The notes: generated by a model not told the origin, from the letters alone. Counted from the stretch's first letter, positions 10,658-20,179 are shown. The stretch is DNA of 64,000 bases from Pseudomonas fluorescens (GCF_900636825.1 NZ_LR134318.1:186001-250000); one strand, 5' to 3'. Numbers and translations are program-made.

Positions 10658-10734
10658 TGGCGCACCAGGCGGGATTCGAACCCACGACCCCTGCCTTCGG
10701 AGGGCAGTACTCTATCCAGCTGAGCTACTGGTGC
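10658..10734 (-). tRNA. tRNA-Arg (anticodon CCG)
   Basis: A 77-base cloverleaf on the minus strand. The acceptor arm is GCACCAG/CTGGTGC with discriminator G and an encoded CCA. The D-arm contains AGCTCAGCTGGATAGAGTA. The anticodon stem CTGCC/GGCAG encloses loop CTCCGAA, giving anticodon CCG (reads the Arg codon CGG). The T-arm loop is GGTTCGAATCC. All expected arms are present. Confidence 0.96.
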
Positions 10735-11166
10735 AGCGGGCGACATCATACCTAGGTCGGCTCGGGGCGTCCATGCCGGGTTTGGGCGGGTTTTGTCAGT
10801 GTGCGTGTCGGCGCAAAATCGCTGCATTCCTTAAAGCGGTAACGTCCTGCAAAACCCTCGCTTGGCGCTTTGCCGGGGTTGATCTATGGTTTTTCTGCGG
10901 CAAGGGCTTTTGATGCGTTGATCTGAAAAGCGGCATTTTTGTTCTTTTTTTCGAACGGCCTATTGTCCTTTAACCCCTTTGATCCTACGATCCGTTTGAG
11001 ATTTCAAACGCTCGTTGACGGGGTGTTGATGCGCCGGTGGTTCTAATCGTCCACTGTTGATGCGCCACAACCGGTCACTGATTTCCCTGACGGCAGCCTT
11101 GCGAGGCGCCTTTCTACAATCATAATTTGCTCCGCGCAGGCCGCGGTGCTGTTAAGGAAAGCCGAC
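10735..11166. other. 432-bp intergenic region before gabD
   Basis: No convincing gene: the only open frame (10731-10913) has no ribosome site and no recognisable sequence. The region carries the tRNA-Arg promoter on the minus strand and the gabD promoter on the plus strand. Apart from one small dyad (listed separately) and T-rich stretches around 10943-10960, I see no defined structure. Confidence 0.5.
10994..11009. promoter_or_regulatory. Possible operator dyad upstream of gabD
   Basis: Perfect inverted repeat GTTTGA-GATT-TCAAAC, about 160 bases before the gabD start. The protein that might bind it is unknown; it could be chance. Confidence 0.25.
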
Positions 11167-12609
11167 ATGCAGCTTAAAGACACCCAGTTGTTCCGCCAGC
11201 AAGCCTTCATTGATGGCGCTTGGGTCGATGCGGACAACGGTCAGACGATCAAGGTCAATAACCCGGCCACCGGCGAAATCCTCGGCACCGTGCCGAAGAT
11301 GGGCGCTGCCGAAACCCGCCGTGCCATTGAAGCGGCAGACAAGGCGCTGCCGGCCTGGCGGGCACTGACCGCCAAAGAGCGTGCCGGCAAACTGCGTCGC
11401 TGGTTCGAACTGATGATCGAAAATCAGGACGACCTCGCGCGCCTGATGACCCTCGAGCAGGGCAAGCCACTGGCCGAAGCCAAGGGCGAAATTGTTTACG
11501 CCGCATCGTTCATCGAGTGGTTCGCTGAAGAGGCCAAGCGCATCTACGGCGACGTGATTCCGGGTCACCAGCCAGACAAGCGTCTGATCGTGATCAAGCA
11601 GCCCATCGGTGTGACCGCTGCCATTACGCCGTGGAACTTCCCGGCGGCGATGATCACCCGCAAGGCCGGTCCAGCGCTGGCTGCCGGTTGCACCATGGTG
11701 CTCAAGCCTGCTTCGCAAACGCCTTTCTCCGCATTCGCCCTGGCCGAACTGGCTCAGCGCGCGGGCATTCCGGCTGGCGTGTTCAGCGTGGTGTCCGGCA
11801 GCGCCGGCGACATCGGCAGCGAGCTGACCAGCAACCCGATCGTGCGCAAACTGTCCTTCACCGGTTCGACCGAAATCGGTCGCCAGTTAATGGCTGAATG
11901 CGCCAAAGACATCAAGAAAGTCTCGCTGGAACTGGGCGGCAACGCGCCATTCATCGTGTTCGACGATGCGGATCTGGATAAGGCCGTCGAAGGCGCGATC
12001 ATTTCCAAGTACCGCAACAACGGCCAGACCTGCGTCTGCGCCAACCGTCTGTACATTCAGGATGCGGTCTACGACGCATTCGCCGAGAAGCTGAAAGTGG
12101 CTGTGGCCAAGCTGAAGATCGGTAACGGTCTTGAAGACGGCACCACCACCGGCCCGCTGATCGACGAAAAAGCCGTAGCCAAGGTTCAGGAACATATCGC
12201 TGATGCGGTGAGCAAAGGCGCAACCGTGCTGGCCGGTGGCAAGGCGATGGAAGGCAATTTCTTCGAGCCGACCATCCTCACCAACGTGCCGAAAAACGCC
12301 GCAGTTGCCAAGGAAGAAACCTTCGGACCGCTGGCGCCGCTGTTCCGCTTCAAAGACGAAGCCGAAGTGATCGCGATGTCCAACGACACCGAGTTCGGTC
12401 TGGCGTCGTACTTCTACGCGCGTGACCTTGGCCGTGTGTTCCGCGTGGCGGAAGCGCTGGAATACGGCATGGTCGGCGTCAACACCGGGCTGATCTCCAA
12501 CGAAGTCGCGCCATTCGGCGGCATCAAGGCCTCGGGCCTGGGCCGTGAAGGCTCCAAGTACGGCATCGAAGATTACCTGGAAATCAAATACCTCTGCCTG
12601 GGCATCTAA
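11167..12609 (+). CDS. gabD: GabD, NADP-dependent succinate-semialdehyde dehydrogenase
   Basis: Oxidises succinate semialdehyde to succinate, the last step of GABA degradation. The 480-residue aldehyde dehydrogenase shows TPWNFPAAMITRKAGPAL (cofactor-binding region), LELGGNAPFIV (catalytic Glu region) and NNGQTCVCANR (catalytic Cys). It ends in the GabD-typical GLGREGSKYGIEDYLEIKY. The start at ATG 11167 follows AAGGAA; upstream in-frame codons add only seven residues with no better site. The gap of 186 bases to gabT leaves room for a second promoter, but the two genes are a classic pair in Pseudomonas. Confidence 0.96.
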   Translation: MQLKDTQLFRQQAFIDGAWVDADNGQTIKVNNPATGEILGTVPKMGAAETRRAIEAADKALPAWRALTAKERAGKLRRWFELMIENQDDLARLMTLEQGKPLAEAKGEIVYAASFIEWFAEEAKRIYGDVIPGHQPDKRLIVIKQPIGVTAAITPWNFPAAMITRKAGPALAAGCTMVLKPASQTPFSAFALAELAQRAGIPAGVFSVVSGSAGDIGSELTSNPIVRKLSFTGSTEIGRQLMAECAKDIKKVSLELGGNAPFIVFDDADLDKAVEGAIISKYRNNGQTCVCANRLYIQDAVYDAFAEKLKVAVAKLKIGNGLEDGTTTGPLIDEKAVAKVQEHIADAVSKGATVLAGGKAMEGNFFEPTILTNVPKNAAVAKEETFGPLAPLFRFKDEAEVIAMSNDTEFGLASYFYARDLGRVFRVAEALEYGMVGVNTGLISNEVAPFGGIKASGLGREGSKYGIEDYLEIKYLCLGI

Positions 12610-12795
12610 GTTCGGACAAGGATCGCTGCAAACGCAAAGGGCACGAGAGCGCTGTCCCTTTGCGTCGTTTCAGAACCGGAATTTTCTCTGCGGCCGGGAA
12701 CGCCGTGGCAGTCGATCATCGCATGCTGCCACCGCCGATTCCTCCCGCTTCATCCTTGAACTGCGCCGCCCGATGAGCGGCGAATGAGGACTGTA

Positions 12796-14073
12796 ATGAG
12801 CAAGACTAACGCTGAACTGATGGCCCGTCGCACCGCAGCTGTTCCACGTGGCGTCGGCCAGATTCACCCGATCTTCGCCGAATCGGCAAAGAACGCTACC
12901 GTGACTGACGTCGAAGGTCGTGAGTTCATCGACTTCGCTGGTGGTATCGCCGTACTCAACACTGGCCACGTACACCCGAAAATCATCGCCGCCGTGACCG
13001 AGCAGCTGAACAAGCTGACGCACACCTGCTTCCAGGTGCTGGCCTACGAGCCATACGTTGAACTGTGCGAAAAAATCAACGCCAAGGTGCCAGGTGATTT
13101 CGCCAAGAAAACCCTGCTGGTCACCACCGGTTCCGAAGCCGTCGAAAACGCCGTGAAGATCGCCCGTGCCGCCACTGGCCGCGCTGGAGTGATCGCGTTC
13201 ACCGGCGCTTATCACGGCCGTACCATGATGACTCTGGGCCTGACCGGTAAAGTCGTTCCGTACTCCGCAGGCATGGGCCTGATGCCAGGCGGCATCTTCC
13301 GCGCGCTGTACCCGAACGAGCTGCATGGCGTGAGCATCGACGATTCGATCGCTTCCATCGAGCGCATCTTCAAGAACGATGCCGAGCCGAAAGACATCGC
13401 CGCGATCATCATCGAACCGGTTCAGGGCGAAGGCGGTTTCTACGTCGCTCCGAAGGAGTTCATGAAGCGTCTGCGCGCGCTGTGTGACCAGCACGGCATC
13501 CTGCTGATTGCTGACGAAGTGCAGACCGGCGCTGGCCGTACCGGTACGTTCTTCGCCATGGAGCAGATGGGCGTTGCTGCCGACCTGACCACGTTCGCCA
13601 AATCCATCGCTGGCGGCTTCCCGCTGGCCGGTGTCTGCGGCAAGGCCGAATACATGGACGCCATCGCTCCTGGCGGCCTGGGCGGCACCTATGCCGGCAG
13701 CCCGATCGCTTGCGCTGCGGCCCTGGCCGTAATGGAAGTGTTCGAGGAAGAACAACTGCTGGATCGCTGCAAAGCGGTTGGCGAGCGTCTGGTCACTGGC
13801 CTCAAGGCTATTCAGGCCAAGTATCCGGTGATTGGTGAAGTGCGTGCTCTGGGCGCAATGATCGCGGTCGAGCTGTTTGAAAACGGCGACAGCCACAAGC
13901 CGAACGCTGCAGCGGTAGCGTCCGTTGTCGCCAAAGCGCGCGACAAGGGTCTGATCCTGCTGTCCTGCGGCACCTACGGCAACGTTCTGCGCGTGCTGGT
14001 TCCGCTGACTTCGCCGGACGAGCAACTGGACAAAGGTCTGGCGATCATCGAAGAGTGCTTCTCCGAGCTCTGA
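12796..14073 (+). CDS. gabT: GabT, 4-aminobutyrate aminotransferase
   Basis: Transfers the amino group of GABA to 2-oxoglutarate, producing succinate semialdehyde for GabD. The 425-residue class III PLP aminotransferase has TGSEAVENAVKIAR, GAYHGRT, IADEVQTGAGRTG (PLP Asp region) and FAKSIAGGFPLAGV (PLP-Lys). The length is normal for the family. The ATG at 12796 has GAGGA at a good distance; an in-frame ATG four codons upstream would overlap that site. A clear terminator follows. Confidence 0.96.
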   Translation: MSKTNAELMARRTAAVPRGVGQIHPIFAESAKNATVTDVEGREFIDFAGGIAVLNTGHVHPKIIAAVTEQLNKLTHTCFQVLAYEPYVELCEKINAKVPGDFAKKTLLVTTGSEAVENAVKIARAATGRAGVIAFTGAYHGRTMMTLGLTGKVVPYSAGMGLMPGGIFRALYPNELHGVSIDDSIASIERIFKNDAEPKDIAAIIIEPVQGEGGFYVAPKEFMKRLRALCDQHGILLIADEVQTGAGRTGTFFAMEQMGVAADLTTFAKSIAGGFPLAGVCGKAEYMDAIAPGGLGGTYAGSPIACAAALAVMEVFEEEQLLDRCKAVGERLVTGLKAIQAKYPVIGEVRALGAMIAVELFENGDSHKPNAAAVASVVAKARDKGLILLSCGTYGNVLRVLVPLTSPDEQLDKGLAIIEECFSEL

Positions 14074-14096
14074 TCACCCAGTGTGACCTGATCGAC

Positions 14097-14123
14097 AAAA
14101 AACCCGCTTCGGCGGGTTTTTTT
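14097..14123 (+). terminator. Rho-independent terminator after gabT
   Basis: Arms AACCCGC (14101-14107) and GCGGGTT (14112-14118) around a TTCG tetraloop, followed by seven T. Confidence 0.9.
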
Positions 14124-14210
14124 ATACCCCCTGAAACATATCGGATGCTTTGGCGCTGTATCGAATCGCCAGCATTGGCTAAGGTTCAGGCATTGCAAGG
14201 GAGAGCGCGC

Positions 14211-15422
14211 ATGACTGCTGTTGAATTACCCGCCGCACCGCGAGTGCTGATTGCCGAGGCCGATCCGTGGTCGCGTGACCTGCTCAAACAGGTTCTGTTG
14301 AATGTGCGTTGCGATGCGCGACTGGACCTGTGTGCCGATGGCCAGCAAGCCCTGTCGATGCTTGGCGAGATTCCCTATGACCTGGCCATCGTCGATTGGG
14401 AGTTGCCCGGCGTCGATGGCTTGAACGTGTTGCGCAATGTGCGTCAGCGCAAACGTAATCCGCCGCTTCCGTTCATCCTGATGAGCAGCCGCAACGACAG
14501 CGCCAGTGTCCGTGAGGCCATACCGCTGGCGCCGACGGCGTATCTGACCAAACCGCTGAACATGGAGAGCCTGACCGAGCGCTTGCAGGGGTTGTTGCTC
14601 AATGCCGGGGAGGAAGTGTTTTGTGAAGTGCCCGCTCTGGCGCTGGGCATGACCTTGTCGGTTTTTCTCGAGCGGCGCCGCGAACAGGCCGATGGCGCGC
14701 CGTTGATGACTGACGTGCAACTGGCGGTGAAGCGCAGCCTCAATCCCGGCGGTCTGGATCTGAAATTGCTGGAAGAAGAAATTCGCACCGATCCGCAAAT
14801 CACTGCGGTGCTGATCGCAGCGGCCAATAGCGCCGCGCAACATCATGGTGCGCCAGTGCAAACCTTGGCTCAGGCGCTCCATCGGCTGGGTACCGGGCAA
14901 AGCATGAACCTCATTCTGGGGCTCGCGCTCAAGCGCAGCGCCAGGCTCAGTGACCCGTGTCTGGCGGACTACGCCGAACGTTATTGGGAGCTGTCGCTGC
15001 ACACCGCTGAATATGCACGCACGCTGGCGCGCCTGCTCGATCTCGATCAGGAGCGCTGCTATTGCGCCGGGATGCTGCATTGTCTGGGTGATCTGGCGCT
15101 ATTGCGCTGCTTGCAGGAGTGGCAGCAGGCTGGCGGCACGCTGGATGAATGGGAGGAGGTCGGCGAAGCGCTCGCCGAATTTGGCGCCGCGTATGGTTCG
15201 GCATTGCGCACGCGTTGGCGTTTGCCACTGGAATTGCGCGAGTTGATCGCTGCGGTGTATCAGCTCGGTGGCGGGGTGTATTCCCGCGAGGCGCTGGTGA
15301 TGAACATGGCCGCGCAGATGGCGCGCATGACCGAGCATGAGGGGATCGAGGAACTGGCGAAGAGCCGCACGGCGCGTTTGCTCAAGATCGGTTTGCCGGA
15401 ATTGCTGCGGATGCGTAAGTAA
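14211..15422 (+). CDS. Response regulator with HDOD output domain
   Basis: A 403-residue signalling protein. Residues about 8-130 form a CheY-like receiver: acidic pair in AEADPW, phospho-acceptor Asp in IVDWELPG, Lys in YLTKPL. From about residue 165 an HDOD domain follows (VQLAVKRSLNPGGLDLKLL, then the helical hydrolase-like fold). HDOD proteins act in signalling and carry no established catalysis. The start is the ATG after GGGAGAG; the frame upstream runs through the gabT terminator and is not coding. No cognate kinase is adjacent. It lies opposite a diguanylate cyclase gene, with a REP between. Confidence 0.88.
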   Translation: MTAVELPAAPRVLIAEADPWSRDLLKQVLLNVRCDARLDLCADGQQALSMLGEIPYDLAIVDWELPGVDGLNVLRNVRQRKRNPPLPFILMSSRNDSASVREAIPLAPTAYLTKPLNMESLTERLQGLLLNAGEEVFCEVPALALGMTLSVFLERRREQADGAPLMTDVQLAVKRSLNPGGLDLKLLEEEIRTDPQITAVLIAAANSAAQHHGAPVQTLAQALHRLGTGQSMNLILGLALKRSARLSDPCLADYAERYWELSLHTAEYARTLARLLDLDQERCYCAGMLHCLGDLALLRCLQEWQQAGGTLDEWEEVGEALAEFGAAYGSALRTRWRLPLELRELIAAVYQLGGGVYSREALVMNMAAQMARMTEHEGIEELAKSRTARLLKIGLPELLRMRK

Positions 15423-15441
15423 CCCGGAACAATGCAAATCA

Positions 15442-15532
15442 CTGTGGGAGCGGGCTCGCCCGCGATGGCGTCGGCGCAGACAACATCTGCTGAATGTGCT
15501 GGCCTCATCGCTGGCAAGCCAGCTCCCACAGG
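15442..15532. repeat. REP doublet, family B
   Basis: CTGTGGGAGCGGGCTCGCCC on one side and GGCAAGCCAGCTCCCACAG inverted on the other, between convergent genes. Confidence 0.85.
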
Positions 15533-15556
15533 TTTTGTGGCGGATTCAAATAGGGT

Positions 15557-16546
15557 CTACGCAGAAATAATCCGGTTCTTGCCCTGCCGCTTCGCCTCGT
15601 ACATCGCCATATCCGCACGGGCGAACAGGCTGTCGAGGCTCTCGTCATCCTCGGTAAGGCTGGTCAGGCCCTGGCTGACGGTGATGCCGAATGTCTGGCC
15701 GTCATGGTTGAAGCGCAATCGCTGAATTTCCTGCTGCAACCGCTCGGCCACCTGCATGGCCATATCCGGCGCGCACCCCGGAAACACCGCGGCAAACTCT
15801 TCTCCGCCAATCCGCCCAAACACATCGCCGCGGCGCAATGAGCCGCGTCCGCACTCGGCAATCCGCTGCAATACGTTATCGCCTTCCTGATGGCCGTAGG
15901 TGTCGTTGATGACTTTGAAATCATCGATATCCAGCAGCAGAAACGCCATTGGCGATCCTTGCAGGCGGGCTTGCTGGAATTCGCGATTGGCGCATTCGAA
16001 GAAATGGCGACGATTGCTGCTCTGGGTCAGGACATCGGTGGTCGCCAAGCGTTGCAGCTCGGCTTCCATGTGCTTCTTGTCGGTAATGTCTTCAGCGATG
16101 CCGACAATGATCACCGGTTGCCCGGGTTCGTCCTGACGGTTGATGAAGCACTTGTCGCTGAGCCAGCGCACCTGGCCGTCGGCAGCGATGATCCGATACT
16201 CACGATCTTCTACCGCGCCTTTGTGCAAGACCTCGGCGAGGCTGCGCTCGGCATAGTCCAGGTCGTCGGGATAGATGCTGTCGCGCCACTGGTTATAGTC
16301 CGCCAGTACAAGCGCAGCGGAGCGGCCGAAAATGCGTTCATAGGCGGGGCTGACGTACAACACCTGCCGAGTCTCCCAGTTGAAAGCCCAAAGCACAGCG
16401 TTGACGCTCACCAGCAATGAGCTGAACAGTTGCTCGCGTTCGCTGAGGCGAGCGACTTCGCCCTGAGCGTGCATCAAGGCCATGAGGGTTTGCGCGGCTT
16501 CTGGCCACTGCGGGAAACATGAGTCTTTCTGGTTGTTATTGACCAT
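15557..16546 (-). CDS. PAS-GGDEF diguanylate cyclase
   Basis: Predicted to make c-di-GMP from two GTP. The roughly 329-residue cytoplasmic protein has a PAS domain at about 50-165 (WRDSIYPDDLDYAERSL, REYRIIAADGQVRWL and the PAC tail). A GGDEF domain fills the C-terminal half with an intact active site, RIGGEEFAAVFPG. No membrane segment is seen. The start is uncertain: ATG at 16546 is preferred over a GTG at 16588, and neither has a strong ribosome site. The signal sensed by the PAS domain is unknown. Confidence 0.87.
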   Translation of the reverse strand: MVNNNQKDSCFPQWPEAAQTLMALMHAQGEVARLSEREQLFSSLLVSVNAVLWAFNWETRQVLYVSPAYERIFGRSAALVLADYNQWRDSIYPDDLDYAERSLAEVLHKGAVEDREYRIIAADGQVRWLSDKCFINRQDEPGQPVIIVGIAEDITDKKHMEAELQRLATTDVLTQSSNRRHFFECANREFQQARLQGSPMAFLLLDIDDFKVINDTYGHQEGDNVLQRIAECGRGSLRRGDVFGRIGGEEFAAVFPGCAPDMAMQVAERLQQEIQRLRFNHDGQTFGITVSQGLTSLTEDDESLDSLFARADMAMYEAKRQGKNRIISA

Positions 16547-16684
16547 CGACACAGATCTCAAAGGGCGTGCCGCATCGACGACGGCCACGGTACAGCGCGC
16601 CGGGATGGCGAAGTGTCATTGAGATAGGGGATTTTTGCCGAAGTTCCCGGTTATTACCGGAACTGCAAGCGGGACTCTGCTCAG

Positions 16685-16772
16685 CTGTAGGAGCTGTCGA
16701 GTGAAACGAGGCTGCGATGTTTTGATTTTGGAAAGCAATTCAAAAGATCGCAGCCTGCGGCAGCTCCTACAG
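16685..16772. repeat. REP doublet, family A
   Basis: CTGTAGGAGCTG ... CTGCGATGTTTTGAT and the inverted arm AAAAGATCGCAGCCTGCGGC...TCCTACAG. It ends two bases from the desA stop codon. Confidence 0.85.
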
Positions 16773-16774
16773 GG

Positions 16775-17956
16775 TCAAGCGGCAGGGCGTAAAGAGTAGG
16801 TTTTCAGCTGATCAGCGAATTCACGCAACGACTGGATGCCACTGGCCTCTGCCTCGTGAATCCACTCTTTGATAGCGGCGAGCATGTCGTGGCCATTGGA
16901 ACTGGTCTTGACCCAGATCTGCTGCAGCGCCAGACGTTTTTCGTAGATCACCTTCAGTGCCTGGCTGTGTTCGAGCATGTTCTGAATGCGCAGATGGTGA
17001 CGGTCTTCCAACAGACTGGTTTCTCGCGACAAGAGACGTTTGGCGCGGTGGAACTGGTGGCGCACCGAATGATCGACCTTGGCCAGCTCTTGCTTGACCA
17101 GCGGGCCGATCACCAGCTTGCGGTACTGCGCCATGATCTGGAAACGGTTGTTGAGGATCGCCATCGCGGTGTCCATGTCCAGATTGCCCTTGCCTTCGAC
17201 ACGGTGCGCAATCGGCGCGACACGCTGCACCTTGGCCAGACGCAGGAAACAGAAGACCTTGATCCAGGCCCAACCTAGGTCGAACTCCCACTTCTTCACC
17301 GACAGCTTGGCCGAGTTGGGATAGGTGTGATGGTTGTTATGCAGTTCTTCGCCGCCGATCAGGATGCCCCACGGCACCAGATTGGTCGCCGCATCGCGGC
17401 ATTCGAAGTTGCGATAGCCGACGGCATGCCCCAGACCGTTGATCACGCCAGCGGCCCACACCGGGATCCACATCATCTGAATCGCCCAGATGGTGATGCC
17501 GATGGTGCCGAACAGCATGAGGTCAATGCCACCCATGATCGCCACGCCGAGCAGCGGGTAGCGGCTGTAGACGTTGCGCTCGATCCAGTCTTCCGGGCAG
17601 TTCTTGCCGTAGATGCGCAGGGTTTCCGGGTTCTGTGCTTCGCTGCGATACAGCTCGGCGCCGGTGCGCAGCACGGTGGACAGACCCTTGATGACCGGGC
17701 TGTGCGGGTCATCTTCGGTTTCGCATTTGGCGTGGTGCTTGCGGTGGATGGCAGTCCACTCGCGGGTGTTCTGCGCCGTGGTCAGCCACAGCCAGAAACG
17801 GAAAAAGTGCTTCAGACCCGCATTCAGCTCGAGCGAGCGATGGGCCGAGTAACGGTGCAGATAGACCGTGACCGCAACAATCGTCACGTGGGTCATCAGC
17901 AGGGTGACCGCGACCAGAGACCAGGCCGACAAGCCAAGAAAACCTTCGTACCACAT
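16775..17956 (-). CDS. desA: DesA, delta-9 fatty acid desaturase
   Basis: Membrane di-iron desaturase, predicted to introduce the delta-9 double bond into acyl chains. The 393-residue protein shows the three histidine boxes HRYSAH (34-39), HRKHH (71-75) and HNNHH (around 200), with hydrophobic segments at 10-32, 52-62 and 140-170. The C-terminal third is helical and charged, as in Pseudomonas DesA. It is divergent from a PAS-GGDEF-EAL gene; the same pairing is found in P. aeruginosa (PA0285/PA0286), which supports DesA rather than DesB. The 146-bp intergenic region presumably holds both promoters. Confidence 0.92.
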   Translation of the reverse strand: MWYEGFLGLSAWSLVAVTLLMTHVTIVAVTVYLHRYSAHRSLELNAGLKHFFRFWLWLTTAQNTREWTAIHRKHHAKCETEDDPHSPVIKGLSTVLRTGAELYRSEAQNPETLRIYGKNCPEDWIERNVYSRYPLLGVAIMGGIDLMLFGTIGITIWAIQMMWIPVWAAGVINGLGHAVGYRNFECRDAATNLVPWGILIGGEELHNNHHTYPNSAKLSVKKWEFDLGWAWIKVFCFLRLAKVQRVAPIAHRVEGKGNLDMDTAMAILNNRFQIMAQYRKLVIGPLVKQELAKVDHSVRHQFHRAKRLLSRETSLLEDRHHLRIQNMLEHSQALKVIYEKRLALQQIWVKTSSNGHDMLAAIKEWIHEAEASGIQSLREFADQLKTYSLRPAA

Positions 17957-18102
17957 AGGCTATAGGGCCCTCGATAAAGATAAAAACAGCCGTTGCATTA
18001 TCACCAAGCACACAGATAAAACCAGTCGCCCTTTCAGATAAGAGTCGCTGAATGTTTCTTGACTTATAATCCCAGCTTTTTTGTAGGGACTTGGACAGCC
18101 GA

Positions 18103-20022
18103 ATGTCTGCCACTTATCGCGATGCCTTGCGTGCAGCGCTGCTCTATCTGGTGCTTGCTGTCGTGTGGCTGCTGGCTACTGATCATTTATTAAACAATTT
18201 CTTCGATGATTCCGTCGATCGTGCCCGCTGGCAACTGATCAACGGTTATGCATTGGCGGCGGTCAGCGCGGGGCTGATCTTTCTGGCACGGGCGCGTTTG
18301 TGTGCGTTTCTCGGGATTGGTGCGCGCCTGCGTGAGCGGCAGGCCGATCGTGAGCGCTTGCGCCAGGCTGCCGCCGTGTTCGATTGCACCCGTGAAGGCG
18401 TGTTGGTCACCGACCATCGCGGGCTGATCGTCCACGTCAACCGGGCGTTCATGGCCATTACCGGTTACCAGCGCGAAGAAGTCCTCGGGCAGCAGCCGAG
18501 CCTGTTCAAGTCGGGTCATCATCCGCCAGAGTTTTACCAAGTGATGTTTGCCACGCTGGAGAAGCAGGGCGAATGGAGCGGTGAGATCTGGAACCGGCGC
18601 AAGAGCGGTGAGATTTATCCACAGTGGCAAACCATTCGCGTCATTTGCGACGATCAGAGGCAGCTCAGCCATTACGTCGCGGTGTTTTCAGACATCACCG
18701 CGATCAAGGATTCCGAGCACGAACTCAAGCACCTTGCCCACCACGATCCGCTCACCGACTTGCCCAATCGCCTGTTGTTCAGCGACCGCGCCGAACAGGC
18801 GCTGGCCTCCGCGCAAGTGCACAAGCGCGGCTGCGCGTTGCTGATGCTGGATCTCGATCACTTCAAGATGATCAATGACAGCCTTGGGCATAACGTTGGT
18901 GATCGGTTGCTCAAAGCGCTGGCGCTGCGCTTGCAGGAATTGTTCGGCCCCGGCATCACGCTGGCGCGGCTCGGCGGTGACGAGTTCGCCGTGCTGGCGG
19001 AAAGTTGTCCACAGCCTGGACAGGCGGCGGCGTTGGCACAGCGCATTCTCGATGCGTTGAAGAAACCCCTGCACGTCGACGGCCATGAACTGTTCATCAA
19101 TGCCAGCATTGGCATCAGCCTGTTTCCCAATGATGCATTGAGCGCCGAGCAGTTGCTGCGCAACGCCGATGCGGCGCTTTTCAAGGCCAAGAGCAACGGC
19201 CGTGACGGTTACGCGTTGTACACCGAAGAACTCACGCTTCACGCTCAGCAGCGCGTCGAAATTGCTTTCGAATTGCGCCGCGCACTGGAACAGCAGGAAC
19301 TGCGTGTTCATTACCAACCGGTGCATGAATTGAAGGGCAGTCGCTTGGTCGGCGTCGAGGCTTTGGTGCGTTGGCAGCATCCGCAGCGGGGGCTGGTGTC
19401 GCCGGCAGAATTCATCCCGATTGCCGAGCGCACCGGGTTGATCGCCGAGATCGATGCCTGGGTGATGCAGCAGGCGTGTCGGCAGATGTGCGAGTGGCAG
19501 CAGGCCGGGGTGGTGCTGTCGTTTGTTGCGGTGAATGTGTCGTCGCGATTGTTTGCCCGCCGCGAGCTGTACGAGCAGGTGGCGCAGGTGTTGGACGAAA
19601 CTGGTCTGGCTCCGGCGTATCTGGAGCTGGAAGTCACTGAAAGTGCGGTGATGGATGACCCGGAGGTGGCGCTGGAACAGATGCACCGCTTGCGCGAACT
19701 CGGGATTCGTCTGGCGATTGACGATTTCGGCACGGGGTATTCGTCGCTGCTGCGGCTCAAGCGATTGCCGGTGCAAAAGTTGAAGATTGATCAGGGTTTT
19801 GTCGCGGGTTTGCCGTGGGATGAAGATGACGCGGCAATCGTCCGGGTCATTATCGCGCTGGCGCGGAGCATGGGCATGCAGGTGCACGCCGAGGGCATTG
19901 AGCAGGTCGAGCAAGCGGCGTTTTTGCTCGAGCAGGCGTGCGATTTGGGACAGGGATATTGGTTTGGACGCCCGAGCCCTGCGGCGGACATTGATTGGGC
20001 ACGCGCTCCGCTGATTGGTTGA
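18103..20022 (+). CDS. Membrane PAS-GGDEF-EAL c-di-GMP signalling protein
   Basis: Dual-domain c-di-GMP enzyme of 639 residues. Two N-terminal membrane helices (about 10-28 and 48-66) are followed by a PAS domain (FDCTREGVLVTDHRG onward). The GGDEF domain has an intact motif, ARLGGDEFAVL. The EAL domain has EALVRW, then DDFGTGYSSLLRLKRLP and KIDQGFV. Because both motifs are intact, either activity is possible; net phosphodiesterase is common in such proteins. The ATG at 18103 is used; a TTG four codons upstream is less likely. A TATAAT sequence at 18065-18070 may be part of its promoter. Confidence 0.92.
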   Translation: MSATYRDALRAALLYLVLAVVWLLATDHLLNNFFDDSVDRARWQLINGYALAAVSAGLIFLARARLCAFLGIGARLRERQADRERLRQAAAVFDCTREGVLVTDHRGLIVHVNRAFMAITGYQREEVLGQQPSLFKSGHHPPEFYQVMFATLEKQGEWSGEIWNRRKSGEIYPQWQTIRVICDDQRQLSHYVAVFSDITAIKDSEHELKHLAHHDPLTDLPNRLLFSDRAEQALASAQVHKRGCALLMLDLDHFKMINDSLGHNVGDRLLKALALRLQELFGPGITLARLGGDEFAVLAESCPQPGQAAALAQRILDALKKPLHVDGHELFINASIGISLFPNDALSAEQLLRNADAALFKAKSNGRDGYALYTEELTLHAQQRVEIAFELRRALEQQELRVHYQPVHELKGSRLVGVEALVRWQHPQRGLVSPAEFIPIAERTGLIAEIDAWVMQQACRQMCEWQQAGVVLSFVAVNVSSRLFARRELYEQVAQVLDETGLAPAYLELEVTESAVMDDPEVALEQMHRLRELGIRLAIDDFGTGYSSLLRLKRLPVQKLKIDQGFVAGLPWDEDDAAIVRVIIALARSMGMQVHAEGIEQVEQAAFLLEQACDLGQGYWFGRPSPAADIDWARAPLIG

Positions 20023-20023
20023 A

Positions 20024-20097
20024 GATCAAAAGATCGCAGCCTGCGGCAGCTCCTACATGGATCCGTGCAGGAGCTGCCGCAGGCTGCGATCTTTTTT
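20024..20097. repeat. REP doublet, family A, with T run
   Basis: GATCAAAAGATCGCAGCCTG...TCCTACA and the inverted copy GGAGCTGCCGCAGGCTGCGATC, followed by six T. The two arms can form a long hairpin that may double as the terminator of the GGDEF-EAL gene. Confidence 0.85.
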
Positions 20098-20154
20098 GCT
20101 TTCTCAACGCGTAGGCCCTTGCCTCGCCACATAATGTTTTCTGGTTATATAAAC

Positions 20155-20179
20155 ATTCTTAAATAGTCTTTTTAAGAAT
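20155..20179. promoter_or_regulatory. Inverted repeat upstream of oscA
   Basis: Perfect 9-bp dyad ATTCTTAAA-N7-TTTAAGAAT, about 80 bases before oscA and within an AT-rich promoter-like stretch. It is a candidate site for a sulfur regulator such as CysB; the binding protein is not known. Confidence 0.4.

Noticed and set aside
10731..10913. 60-codon open frame between tRNA-Arg and gabD
   Set aside because: No ribosome site, starts inside the tRNA gene, and no recognisable composition.
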